Shown here: one piece after another, positions 50,124-61,905 of the stretch | Position numbering within the stretch: the stretch's first letter is position 1 | How the letters are laid out: each line of letters starts with the position of its first letter | Origin: Larus michahellis | Taxonomy: Eukaryota > Chordata > Aves > Charadriiformes > Laridae | Assembly (NCBI RefSeq): GCF_964199755.1 | Contig: NC_133906.1 | Coordinates: 20,335,419 to 20,399,418 of the forward strand | Length of the DNA stretch: 64,000 nt | Direction: 5' to 3' | Notes under the pieces: model-generated | What the model was told of the DNA's origin: nothing | Databases searched by the model: none | What the model saw: only the letters and a program-made list of their open reading frames with translations | Made by a program: the position numbers and the translations under genes

Positions 50124-53100
50124 CTCTTCCAAGACACTCAGCATGGTACTACCACTAGAGATTTCAGTATACTAATTGTTTTGGCTTTCCATGGAACTCT
50201 GAAGGTCCATTACCCTTCTGTGGTGCTTCCACAGGAGGATTAGATGGGTAGTCCAAGATGAGTCAGCCTGGAAAAAAGATAACCTAAGGGGCACCATGAG
50301 CAGGTCTACAAAACCTGGAGTAGCACAGGAAGGTTGGAGAGCAATTAGCTGTTCAATATCCCCCCCCAACACAGCATCAGAGAAGGACTCTCATGCTTGC
50401 AGACCTGTTGGACTCATTAGTACATTGGATTAGCAGGCTACCTCTCATTAGCATCCTCATCCATCACACCACCACTACATTGCAGTGGCAAGAAGTAGAT
50501 CCTCAATAGACTAGGGTCCATCAAAGGCAGGGTGCCTGGTTTCTTTCACCAGCACGTAGCCAACTGATGCTGCAGTAGCCAACTTAGTGGCAGATTCAAG
50601 CAGCGTGAAGCTCAGAGAACTGTTCTGAGTTGATTCTGAATCAAAGTGATGCTGCAATGCTTCTCTGTATCTTCATATGCTTCAGTGCAGCAAAACCAGC
50701 AACCGATGGGGATAGACACACCCATAGAGCAGTGTCTTACTGTCCACGTTATAAGGCACATTAGCCAGCAATCAGTAAAATATCTAATTTGCTAAATTCT
50801 ACCAGGTACAGTTCATACAATGCCAAGTACACACAGCCCCAGCTGTTCTGTGAACAGAACTAATGAAACCTGATGTGCCCAATATCCTGGAGACGTTTTC
50901 CCTGCAATGATCCCAGTTTCTCCTTTGTCTCCCATCACTCACCATTAAGCAGTGGCTGCGAGCCCATGCCCAGTTAATGCCAGTGCAGGGAGCAGCTGAA
51001 TCCCACCTGGGGAACAAATTTGGAGCTTTATCCAGCTACCAATTTCATGAAGCTTGTCAAAAGAGAATTGGTCAGTATGTTGCAGGTGACTAGGGAAGGA
51101 GGAGGATGAACACAGCACCACGTCAGCTTGGTTTCTTTAGCAAGACTGGGCTAAATGCAGCAGAGTGACTTGAAAAAGGCCACTGAAAATCCAAGTACGC
51201 TGGGAAGAACCAGAAAAATGTGCCTTGTTTTCTGCTTATGTACTGCTACCTAGTGGCTTCTTGCAGGCAGGAAAGCAAAGGCAGAAGGTTCTCTCAAAAA
51301 TCAGTTTGCAGCTCGTTAGCCTTATCCCACTCCATGTGCTGCCGGTTTGTGTGCAGCTGGATAATCTCCTAATGGGTGAACGGGCTCCAAGTGCCACCTG
51401 CACATCTCTGGGGCTCCTTTTGAAATGCCTGTTCCAAGAGGCACTGACATGAGTGGAAATCATGAAACAGCACAGGGAGCTTCCGCCTGCGCGCATTTGT
51501 GTGGATTACACTGCATATCCAAGGTGAAGTTCTTGCTCCGCGCAACCTTTGCAGAGTCTATTTACCAACTAACTGCACAGCAGAAAGGAAACTTTAACTG
51601 AGATTTGGGTTATCAGATATTCTAGGACTTTATTTTGCATGAAAACTCTCTGATATAAGAATTAGTCTAAATTAGTCTGTAATATTGAGAAAAAAATCCT
51701 TATGGGCAAGCAATTTTCATAATTAGCAGCGTTCAAGAAGTGTCCTCAAACTCCTTAAAAGCATGAGTGGTTAGAATCAGATCATTTTGGAAACCCACCA
51801 CTTTTCTAACTCTGATCCCAGTAGAGACTGAGTTGGTAAAAGTTGCAGAAAGCAGAAATCACTGAAGATGTTTTCTGAGATCTAGTTCAGAGACCTGATC
51901 AGACTTCCTCCAGCTTCGGTCACGGGCCAGAGCCCGCAGCAGCGACGTGTTCAGCCACGCAGAAGGAAAGCAATGTCTGCTGGGAGGGTCAGTAATTTTA
52001 GTTTAGTAATTGTTACAAATAGTCAAATAAAAAGAATACAGTCTAACACTAACAGGCCCTTTTTAGTTTCGGTACCTTCTCACACATGGCAACACGTGAC
52101 CGGAAGGCAGAAAATGGCAGAGCTGGTTTCTTCCAACAACTTTCCTGGCCCAGGGATCAGTAACCACCTAATGTCTGTGCTCCCACCCAGAGCTCTTTAG
52201 TCAACCATGAATTCACCTCCATTTTTTTCAACCTTTTAGGCCTGTTGCAACAGGCAGCCGCAAGACAACGCGCAGCACAAGTGAAAATACAAAGCGCACC
52301 AGGGTCCCCTCTCCCAACTTGCTCTCCATTTCTGCCTTCCTCAACAGGATGAGGAGCCTTTCCCTCCTTCGCGAGCCTTTGCAGGCGTGCTCACCTGCGG
52401 TATCCCACCGTAGCCAGCCTCGCCAGGACTCCCGGGGGGAAACACTCCCCTCCCAGCCCGCTCCAGCCCTCCCATCTCCACCAGCCGGGGGAAGGATGGG
52501 TAACAGCTCCGCTGAGCCCGGCTCCCCTTAAAGCACAACCAGACTGTGTCCCCAGTGCCTCAGCTGCGAACACAAACACCTACTGATTTTATTATTGCTC
52601 CGTTACGCCTCATTGGATAGCACAGCTTTGTTCTTTGCACGACTCCCTCGAAAATGACGAATTCAATGATAGAAAGGTTGCGGTAAGTCTGTGAGCCTTC
52701 CCTGTGGCAGCAATCTCTGCTTGAGGTATCATACATTGCTGCTCGTGAGGAGCTTCGGGGCAAAATTTGTCCTGACCAATACTTAGTAAGAGTTGGTCTC
52801 TCTCCTGCCTGTACTGCTTTTCCACTCTTTCGGGAAGTCCCCAGCCTCTGTTTAAAAACGCGGTCGTAAAAATGCTTGGGGAAAGTTATTCTCCCACTTA
52901 AAACTGATTTGGGTGTGTTGTGTGTGTTGCTCAACAAGGCAGAAAGGCTTGTACTGAGGAGCAATGGAGGGAAGGCTCTAAGCCACAGATACTCCCACTG
53001 ACGACCTAAAAGCCATCAAACCAACCCAGCATAAGACAGCGGTGTTTGACACCTGGAGGGGCGCAAAGGCAGGGCAAACTTTCAGCCAATACTTTGTGCG

Positions 53101-53827
53101 ATGTCCACGACATTTTCCACAATTTAAGAAAGGTAAGAATTTAATTAACTTAACAAAGTGGTTACTTTTTGTTCAGTTGTTTTAGAGGCCTAGAAGTGAA
53201 ACTTTCCACCCTGAGGACTTCTCAGGGCATAGGCGGGCCCAGGGAGAAAGCCACAGAAAAAGTGATGTATTTTGCAGAGGAAAACCCACTTAGTCATAGT
53301 TCTCTGAAAACAAGCTGTGACTATTCTGCACATTGATGGTGTAGGCTCTGAGGACATCCCATGAGGGGGTGAGCGTCAGTAGCTTCTCCGGATTTAACCG
53401 CGGGCTCAGTACATTGTATTACTGAGCTCCTAGCAGGACTAGGTATACCTGACTTTAATGAAAATTCAACTAAATGTACATTACAACACTAATACTACCA
53501 AGTTTTTCCATGTGTCATCTTTGTCGGGGCAGCTGTGACATTGCTTCTGCCCCCTGATGGCACGGACTCTTGTGTAGCTGGCAGACAGAATACACAGTAA
53601 AGACAAAGTTTAAAAAAAAAAAAAACCGTGTGGTTTTCCTTTTGCGACTGAGCACTTCTGGCACTTCCTCTTTTTTCCAAAAAGGAAGAGAGAATTTGAA
53701 GCAGATAATAAATATAATGGTAACTTCCTTTAGGGCTTCATAAGCGGATTCTGGAAATTTCCATTTGAGCCAATAGGGTTTCTGTTTCTGGAACAGGCTG
53801 ATAAAGGTTTTAATTAGAAGTGTAGCT
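50124..53827. other. Intergenic DNA between HAVCR1 and TIMD4
   Basis: About 3.7 kb lies between the HAVCR1 3' end and the CR1 upstream of TIMD4. A 134-codon minus-strand frame at 52560-52964 has no domain or splice support. No gene was recognised. Confidence 0.45.
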
Positions 53828-53842
53828 TTTATTTGTTTTATT
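53828..53842 (-). terminator. Probable HAVCR1 polyadenylation signals
   Basis: Two AATAAA hexamers on the minus strand (53842-53837 and 53833-53828) lie about 125 bases after the HAVCR1 stop, giving a short 3' UTR. Confidence 0.55.
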
Positions 53843-53965
53843 AGAATGATGTGAATAATGCTTCAGTAGTCCAGTCACATTTAGCTGCTGAGCAGAGGGA
53901 GCAGCTAACATTTTGCAAAGTATTTAATGTCCCAACGATGGCAAAGGCAAGCATGTTTACAGTTT

Positions 53966-54059
53966 TTAGTGTATTATATAAATGTTTTCCTCTGCATGGG
54001 TCTCATCTTCCAGGGCACTATGGTTCCCTGCACGTTCCGGTCTCCAAAATGCAACGAAG
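53966..54059 (-). CDS. HAVCR1: HAVCR1 coding exon 7 (tail with ENIY motif)
   Basis: The acceptor CTGTTGTGCAG precedes 94 bases ending in TAA. The end reads LEDETHAEENIYIIH, with the tyrosine at residue 254. It matches the conserved TIM-1 C-terminal pattern (acidic, then NIYI), a tyrosine that is phosphorylated in mammalian TIM-1. Confidence 0.85.
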
Positions 54060-57000
54060 CTGCACAACAGAGTAAAAACAATGCTGTTAAACAAGAAACA
54101 GACGATAGAAACACAGGAGAAGCGCAGACAGCTAAATCAACCAGCTCACTGGAAAAATGTAAAATATGCAAAACCACTTATTTAAGCATGACTGATAACG
54201 AATCATTTTTCCACTTACGAGACAACCCACACTTGAAGTTTGCATGCTCTCTAATGCAATGAACTAAGTTATACTCATTTTTGCTTACTAACTAATAATA
54301 GCAGAACTTATTAATTTCTTTTTCCAATGTTTCCTATTAACTTGAGTTTAAAAAAAGAAAGTCAAAGTATGTGGTGGAACCATCAGCATACTCACAATGT
54401 TTTCTTTCTGCAACCTAGTTTGTCCAATTAGCTAAAGCGGGAACAGAATACTTACTTTGGAAAGTCACCCGTCGTCTTTGTATTGTATAAATATTCTAAG
54501 GACCATCCAGGGTGAAAATCAAGAAAAAAGAAAAACAAACAATTTTCTTTAAACCATCAGAAGCAAGTAAAGTAGCAGGTTCACAAAAAAAAAAAAAATA
54601 ATTCAAGTGTAAGAAACTAAATATGGGAACTTTAAGCAGATGTTTTCAGTATGGGAAATCCCCATTATTTCCATGAGATTTAATTCAGATGGCTTGGTCT
54701 GACCAACAGCCTCTATGGAGAAAGTCTGGCACATAAAAAAAATTATTGGATATAGTTATATGAAACCAGTGCCCCTCCCATTGGGAAAGACTGGGACAAC
54801 ATGGCAACTGAGGAGGAACGGGTAGGAGGAAATGAATGGTGCAGGGGAGGGGGATTTGTATCACGCATCTCCTCACCAGACGGTGGGTTGACTGGTTGCT
54901 AAGGAGTCCGAGACATAAAATGACGAGACCACACTGGCACCTCGCTGTTCTGTGCCCCCGAGGCTAAGGGGGAGAGCTGAGCAAGCAACGACAGCACAGA
55001 GTGTGGCCACACAGAGACCTTCGCTCACTTCCCTGAAGCAGGAGACATGTGGCATCTGCCACAGTTGTGATTTCATGTACCCGACCCACCTGAATAACCA
55101 CCTGTGAAAAGCACTTACTTCTGGTGACAAACAGAGACACAAAAAGGATGACTAGAAGCACCACACACAAACTAATCCCAATGTATAGCCAGTTTTCTGA
55201 ATACTGCTGACTGGGACGCGATACAGACGGGTTCTGTCGAACACAAAACAGATGAGCATTAGTGGCACTGACAGTAAGAAGCCCATACAGTACCCAAAGG
55301 CCATTTGCGTGTTTTGCAACCCTGCAGTAAAAGTGTACTTGAGAGCAAGAGCATAATTTGAGATACAGGACTAGTGCCAAGCAGCGTCACTGCAACAGTG
55401 GCGTGAACCACGCTGTTAAACACCTTATTTCTTGAGATAGTCAAAGGATCTGAAGTTCTGACAAATCCCATCTGTTCAAGTTTAATACTATTTAGTGAAT
55501 ATTTTAGTTAGTTTTTAGGATTAAGTTATCTGCAGGTGTCACACACACACACTTTTTGTCAGCTTATTCAGTAGTTTTTCAAGGCTTTATACCGATAAAT
55601 AAATATGCCTTCTCCGTACATTGGTCTTTATTTAGGCAAAGCTTCTTTCTGAAGCCAGCCATCAGATACCCAACCTCTCGTAAGGAGCTCAGGCCAGGGA
55701 AGACACAGAAGCGCAGTATGGTCCCTGATGTACACCCTGCACATGCAGCAGTATGAACGCCCACAGCTCATCCTGCCTTGTAGCATGTCCCAGCAGGCCT
55801 TCCCAAAGGCTAACTTGGCTGTCTTCTCTTCCGGATAAAATCCGGGTGATGCTCCTGCCTCTCACTCTGCAACGGGTGCTGGAGGACTCATCAGGACGGA
55901 CGCAGAGCTGCCCGTTTGAGCCCCCCTGCTCGGGGCGTGCAGGCGCATCGCTGTGCTCTCAGACAGTCCCATTTCCACCCCTCCCTGTATCCTGCCGTAC
56001 CTGCAGGTTGGAGGTTACATCCCAGCAGTCTGAGGTGTTTGAGCAGGGACCAGGGGCCTGAAAGGCAATGAAGATGTTGCTAAAGCTCTTCCTGAATTAG
56101 TAGGAAGTACTTTATGCATGCAAAGCAGGTTTTCCCCCCGCTTTAATAATAAGCACATAAGCATTCTTTCATAAGCACTAAACGTGCTGCCTACAAAAAA
56201 AAAATAAAAATCTTCTTTTGCAATCAAACCAAAACAGTACAAGTGAACTGTGGGGATGAGCCAATAGCCTCTTATGTCTACCCACTTTGTCTAGGTATGC
56301 TGTAGCACAGCCGGGATGCTTACGGTCTGAGGAGCTTCCGAAGGAGAAACCGGTGGCCACGTTCTTGTGGTGGTGAAGGATGATTCACTGGTGCTCCCAG
56401 GAGCTGAGCAAAGGCAACACAAACACGTCACTCGCACAGAGAACCATTCTGCCTCGACAGAGGCACGTTTGTACTGCTGACTTGGGACCACCGAACTTAA
56501 GTATCTCTCTATCAGGGGTCTTGGCTCTGCACGCCATAAAAGAGGTTGGAGCCTTCAGAGGGCAGCAAAAAAATTCTGAATATTGGAGCCTCTGCTGCCC
56601 TTTTCAGAGCTTCGAATCCCTTCCAGGAAACAATTAGCTCTTGCTGTTATCTCAACATAGGGCCTGGAAGGAAGGAGTCACCAAGGTAGGCATCTGGTTT
56701 TGGAGCCAAGAAGAGGCAGTTGATGCCCAAAGCAAACTTAGGTTATCTGACGAAAAGTGATTAAGGTTAGCTCAGGGCCTTGAAAGAGCAAGTGGTGCAG
56801 AGTTAGTGAAAGCGAGACTTTGACAGTCCCAGACAGCTATACAATGAATGGACTGACCAAAGTGTGATATATTTGCATAAGGAACTGCAGCATATTTTGG
56901 GGTAATTTCCCAGAGCAAAGCTGTTTGCAGCATTTAAAGTTCAGAGCTACAAACTTATATCTTCCATATCATCGGTCTCAGTTTCTCCATGTGTTGTCAG

Positions 57001-60000
57001 ATGATATACAACCCTCCCAAAAACAACATCTCCTGTTCACATTATGACAACCGCAGCTGGTTCCTTTGATGTTTTAAATTGTTACCCTTATCCCAGTAGC
57101 TTTATTTTGAAGAGGACAGGATCATCTGCTTCGCTGTTCTCTTCCATTGGAGATTCTGGAGCGTTCCTGCATCAGAGGCACATGGCCACCTGCCCTTTCC
57201 AGTCCCCCTCTGTGTGAACATGCACCTACTAACTTGTATTTTGAAAACATAAAAAATTGTTCCACCAGCGGCTAAGGAAGACATCACAGGGTTAAGAAAA
57301 CCCATGAGTTCCAAGATTGGATGTCATGATATTTGTAACCAGAACAGAAACAGTGTGAGAAAGTTTTCACTTCCTCTTCCAAAACGGAAACGCAACTGTT
57401 GTAACATTTTGAAGTTGCTTAGCTGGAAACCTCTGAGATGGAGGGGGAAACAAGAACAGCATCCCTGATTTTTCTTTCAAATTCCAGAGAATAAGCTATT
57501 GTAACACTGCGAGTTCTCTCTTGCCTTTTTCAGACTGAAAAAGATGCAGCTGAGTGGGTATACGATAGAAGTCTATAAATTTGTGAGTGGAATGAGGAAA
57601 CCGAGTGAGGAATAGCTGTTCACTGTCTCTTCCACTACACTGAGGAGCCTCACATTATGAAATATGCACGGGCTACAGAGGACGGGGGGAGCCTGCAAGA
57701 CACACATTATACCAAGGTAGAAGAATACTTTAGCGCTGTATCAGAAAATTACTGCCCTGCTTCTACGATCCTCCTTAATCATCTGCTGTTGACTGCTACT
57801 GGAGATAGGATCTTGAATTAGATGCACTTTTGAGATAGTCCAATAAAACAGTTCTATGTTATAGAGCCAGAAATAAATTGATTGAACAGTGGGCAGACCC
57901 AGCTCCTAAAAATTTGTGGTTTACTGCTCATGGGATGCATTTCCAGAAGAAAAGGTGAGATTTTATACCACAAAGAAAACAACATACCAAAACAACAGCC
58001 ACAAGAAAAACAGTGCTTGCAGCACCAATAAAACTTTGACTTAAGCATAACACCTGGAAGCAAACTTCCTCCCACGTATACATGTTCCTTCTGTCGGACT
58101 CTCTATATAATGTCAGGCAGAATTTAAATCCAAGTTCTGATCTCTGGTTTTATGGTAATGTTTAGTAAATTTTAGCCAAGAAGTTCCTGTCATCTCTCAT
58201 TTTGTTTCCTTCACAAGATCCCCATTTGCAATAAAGCTTATATATGCTGTTGAGATTAATACTTGGACAAAAGTTACCTGAGGTCTTTTCAGAGGTGTAA
58301 GTGTGAGGACTTGCAGTAGAGATTCTAGCTGATGTTAAAAAAAATAAAACAAAACCAATATACATTATAATTAACCTTAGTGTTCATTTACATAGTGAAA
58401 AAGAGAAAATGTTTCCATAATAAAAATTTGCTAGCACCAGCTACACAAGTACATCTGTCAGCCACTTGTTCCATATATGATCATGCTTTTTACAAACAAG
58501 AGAAAGACTAAAAATCAAAGGAAGAGTTGATTAAAAAAAAAAAAGTCTATACAAATTTTGTGTCCCTGGGCTTTACTCTAGAAACAAGCAGGGAAAACGA
58601 AGCACTGTTTTCTAGGAAAAGGGTACAACTATAACGCTTTGGATGAATTAAGTACCCTATGCCTGTCTCCTGGGCTGCATCAAAAGCAGCGTGGCCAGCA
58701 GGGCGAGGGAGGGGATTCTGCCCCTCTACTCTGCTCTGGTGAGAGCCCCCTGCAGTGCTGCATCCAGCTCTGGAGTCCTCAGCACACGAAAGACGCGGAC
58801 CTGTTGGAGCGAGTCCAGAGGAGGCACAAAGATGATCAGGGGGCTGGAGCACCTCTCCTATGAGGACAGGCTGAGAGGGGTGGGGTTGTTCAGCCTGGAG
58901 AAGAGAAGGCTCCGGGGAGACCTTATAGCCCCTTCCAGTCCCTAAAGGGGGCCTACAGGAAAGATGGGGAGGGACTCTTTATCAGGAATGGAGCGATAGG
59001 ATGAGGTTTTAAACTGAAAGAGGGGAGATTTAGATTAGATATTGGGAAGAAATTCTTTACTCTGATGGTGGTGAGCCCCTGGCCCAGGCTGCCCAGAGAA
59101 GCTGTGGCTGCCCCATCCCTGGAGGGGTTCAAGGCCAGGCTGGACGGCGCTTGGAGCAGCCTGGGCTGGTGGGAGGTGTCCCTGCCCAGGGCAGGGGTTT
59201 AAGCTTCCTTCCAACTCTAACCATTCTATGAATCTGTGCTGCCCTTTCTCTTAAATTCTTCACATGGCGTTTCTAAGAAAGCTCAGTAGTGCTACGCACC
59301 ATGAAACAAAGCACCATGTCCTTTTTTTAATTGCAGTGACCATGCTGGGATTACAACAATGCCAAAACCAGCTTAATTTAAACAGCATTAACAGCAGATC
59401 TGCAAAGTCCTAAAGATTAGTCCTATGGATGATTACAGAAACCAGGGAACGATTTCAAAATTTTGAAATCCAGACTCAAGAGCAGATTTCCCACAATAGT
59501 ACTGACACAAGAGAGCATCTCTGCACTCACCTTTCTCTACCACAACGTTGTGATTACTTATCTGATCATTGAACAACCCTGAGATCTCCACGCGGCAGCA
59601 GTATGTCCCACTGTCGGCTTCCACAGCGTTCACAATCGTGAGGGAGACATCGCCCGTCACCAGATTCCCTTTCAAAATATACCTGCTGTCGGACCGCTGT
59701 GTCACCTTCCACCCATCTGTCCAGATAATGGTCTGGTAACATTTTGAAGCAGGGCACTTGCCACGACCCCAGCACATTGATGTGATGTCTTGTTCTCTCC
59801 TAACACTGTAAAAGCAGGGCACAGTGATATTCTGACCAACCTTTCCTTTCACAAGTGATCCCGATACAGTGGGGCCTGTGGAAAAAAAAGACAAATGTAG
59901 CTGTTGAGCCCAGTGCGTGCAAGTGGAAGCTTCTCATGCATCTCGCTTGACCTGATACCTCCCATCATGCAAACACCACCAGGCATTGCTGGATTGAGTT

Positions 60001-61905
60001 TTCCACAAATAGACGTGAATCCCAGCAGGACCGATGTGGTGAGGGATAATGGTCGGGCCAGCGATCTGTTCAGAATGTGTCTCTAGCCAGAGAAAGAAGA
60101 AACACACCTTCTGCAGCCTCTGCAGGTAGGCAGAGAGGTGAAAAGAGCACAATTTACATCTGCACAACTTGGTGGCTTCTCTTTAGCCATGTCCAGTCTG
60201 TTAGCTCTTCATTTTTTAACTTAGTTCAGATTTAATCCAAGCCATACATGAGGGAATGGTAAGACACTGACTTTCACTAAAACCGTTGTGGGAAACTCTC
60301 CCTCCCTTTCAATGGAAAGCCACTAAATAGCAGGTTCCATCAGAATGATCACTGCTAAACGCATTTCCTTTCTTCTTGACTAATAACTGATTTTGCCTAT
60401 TCCTATCAGGAGAGATTTTTCAGAGTTTTTTCTGAGAAATTTGATACGCTCTTTTTTCACTACCTTATTTTCTTCCCTCATTCTTATGCAGTTTCTAATT
60501 TGTTTGGTTCCCATTAAAAGTCATCTTTCATGTTTCACACTATTCAAGTCAAAACAGTGAGACCCAGCAGCCCATTCATCACAGAGATAGTTTCTTTTAC
60601 TGTATTTATACCACTCCAGTCAATATTGCCTTTAGGAGGGTTTCAATAAAAGCTGTATTAAGTGTCAGGCAAAAATCATTTGTGCTCCGGTGATCCAGTC
60701 AAAGCCATCCTGTAACCACCACCTTCTAACAGGTTACGCAGTGGGGCTTCCAAGGTGCACGTTCTGTCTGCTTGTACTTCAAAGAAAACTGTTTGCCGTA
60801 TATTTACCACTACACACTTCTTATCAAATTCAGTAACACAGGATCACATAAGTAAATATTTTGATCTATTCGTATTAACATTTAATGGATAGAATTCTCT
60901 GCAGCAAGGACAGGCAACAAGTTATCTCTATTAAAAGTCTAGCCCAGTCTATAATTAGGAAGGGAGCTCCCCGAGGCCGGTCCCCCAGCACGCACCAGCG
61001 GACCTCGTGCACTGTACAGTTTGATTGCAATTGTCCCTCGTGAAAAAGCTGTTTTCCCCAGCTCAGCTATTTCCCTAACCTAAGCTATTACAGTTAAAAA
61101 TAAGCCTGCATTGAGAGACTTTGCCACAATAGCATACTAGAAACTAATCTCTGAAAATACTGTATTTTATTTAATATCAAAAAGCAAGCTCTAAATAAAT
61201 CTCATCATAAAAGGCTTTATAAAGAACTAGAGGAAATAATATCTGTAATACCCTTTTCTTTCTACTGAACATATTCTACCACCAAATTTGCTGCCCATAC
61301 TAGTACCACTCTGCAACCTGTTGTTTTCCATGCTATTGCCTTTAACAACGTTTTCCTAGGAGGACTGCTTTCTCAGAATAAAAAAGGAGAAATTATCAAT
61401 TTGTCCTAATAAAATTTCAGCTTGGCTACAAAACACCAGAAGCTACAGCTGACTTTTTTCCCCGTCTTCCTAACCATTCACCTTCACAAAACCTGTTGAA
61501 GTGAAATACCCTTGTTTTACATCTTTTCTAAAATGATTTAAAGTTCTCCACTCATCTCAGATCGTTATCCAAAAAAACCCAAAAGATCACTCACTAATAA
61601 GACTAGCAGACAGCCCAAGAAGACGCATCTTTAAAACCACCATACCCTCAACATCATTTTGTTTGAAAAGGGAGATGATGCCACGAGAAGACTATTGAGC
61701 CACTGTGATAAAGTTTTATTCATAATACAAAAGTGAAGTTTCTGTGTCATGTGGCCACTCTTCCTGTTGTAACATAAAATCTCTCTCTTTGCTACCCTCA
61801 AAAAATTGATGCATGTTACCTCCATCCACCTATTCCTTTAGGCCCACTTAGTTACCTGTAAACAGGATCAGAAGAATCCAGTTCACGGAGAAATAAGACG
61901 ACATT
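53966..61905 (-). CDS. HAVCR1: HAVCR1-like TIM family receptor (7 exons, 257 aa)
   Basis: This is a type I surface receptor; mammalian TIM-1 is a lymphocyte and epithelial phosphatidylserine receptor with a signalling tail. Exons in transcript order are 61905-61857, 59875-59531, 58328-58278, 56403-56324, 55233-55119, 54495-54456 and 54059-53966. Phases 1,1,1,0,1,2 close to 774 bases. Residues 1-16 are a signal peptide. Residues 17-131 are an IgV domain that aligns without gaps to TIMD4, with cysteines at the same positions (37, 51, 57, 62, 109, 110) and an N-glycosylation sequon at Asn32. The FG loop reads LFND (117-120) instead of WFND. The stalk (132-189) is short for TIM-1 and rich in Ser, Thr and Pro. 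Residues 190-211 span the membrane. The 46-residue tail ends HAEENIYIIH, matching the TIM-1 tail tyrosine motif. The short stalk and LFND loop also recall TIM-3, so a TIM-1/TIM-3-like avian receptor is the safest reading. Confidence 0.85.
54456..54495 (-). CDS. HAVCR1: HAVCR1 coding exon 6 (juxtamembrane tail)
   Basis: The acceptor CCTTAG precedes 40 bases and the donor is the consensus GTAAGT (phase 1/2). It encodes YLYNTKTTGDFP after a split lysine codon, comparable in place to the KYFFKK region of human TIM-1. Confidence 0.78.
55119..55233 (-). CDS. HAVCR1: HAVCR1 coding exon 5 (transmembrane)
   Basis: The acceptor TTCGACAG precedes 115 bases and the donor is GTAAGT (phase 0/1, as in TIMD4 exon 6). 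The hydrophobic span begins WLYIGISLCVVLLVIL and ends before Thr-Arg. Confidence 0.88.
56324..56403 (-). CDS. HAVCR1: HAVCR1 coding exon 4 (stalk)
   Basis: The acceptor TTTGCTCAG precedes 80 bases and the donor is GTAAGC. It enters phase 1 and leaves phase 0, as TIMD4 exon 5 does. It encodes PGSTSESSFTTTRTWPPVSP and a few more residues ending APQT. Confidence 0.8.
58278..58328 (-). CDS. HAVCR1: HAVCR1 coding exon 3 (stalk)
   Basis: A T-rich tract and the acceptor AACATCAG precede 51 bases, with donor GTAACT (phase 1/1). It encodes ISTASPHTYTSEKTS in the middle of the exon. A TAG 3 bases further on would be an alternative acceptor but breaks the Ser/Thr-rich frame. Confidence 0.75.
58666..59240 (+). 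mobile_element. CR1 LINE fragment in HAVCR1 intron 2
   Basis: It contains CR1 wording throughout: [20 protein letters not shown] at about 58855-58915, AGGCTGCCCAGAGAAGCTG, and a 3' end with GGTGTCCCTGCCCAGGGCAG and CCATTCTATGAATCTGTG. Several frame breaks are present. It is antisense to HAVCR1 and separates the IgV exon from the stalk exons. Confidence 0.92.
59531..59875 (-). CDS. HAVCR1: HAVCR1 coding exon 2 (IgV domain)
   Basis: The acceptor TTCCACAG precedes 345 bases and the donor is GTGAGT (phase 1/1). It contains GQNITVPCFY, SMCWGRGKCP, GDVSLTI and GTYCCRVEISG, followed by the LFND loop. The length is the same as TIMD4 exon 2. Confidence 0.95.
61857..61905 (-). CDS. HAVCR1: HAVCR1 coding exon 1 (signal peptide)
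   Basis: The ATG at 61905 opens MSSYFSVNWILLILFT plus one base before a GTAACT donor. It is 49 bases long, identical in length and phase to TIMD4 exon 1. Confidence 0.85.

Noticed and set aside
52560-52964. A 134-codon minus-strand frame between HAVCR1 and TIMD4
   Set aside because: No hydrophobic, Ig or repeat signature and no supporting splice sites.
53927-54262. A 111-codon plus-strand frame with a CxxC-like KCKICKTTYLS segment
   Set aside because: It lies antisense over the last HAVCR1 exon, whose tail and splice phase are well supported; the Cys pattern is not a complete zinc finger.
54386-54404. A 19-base micro-exon encoding LQKENI in HAVCR1 between exons 6 and 7
   Set aside because: Exon 6 joins exon 7 directly in phase 2; adding this segment would leave phase 0 and break the ENIY tail frame.
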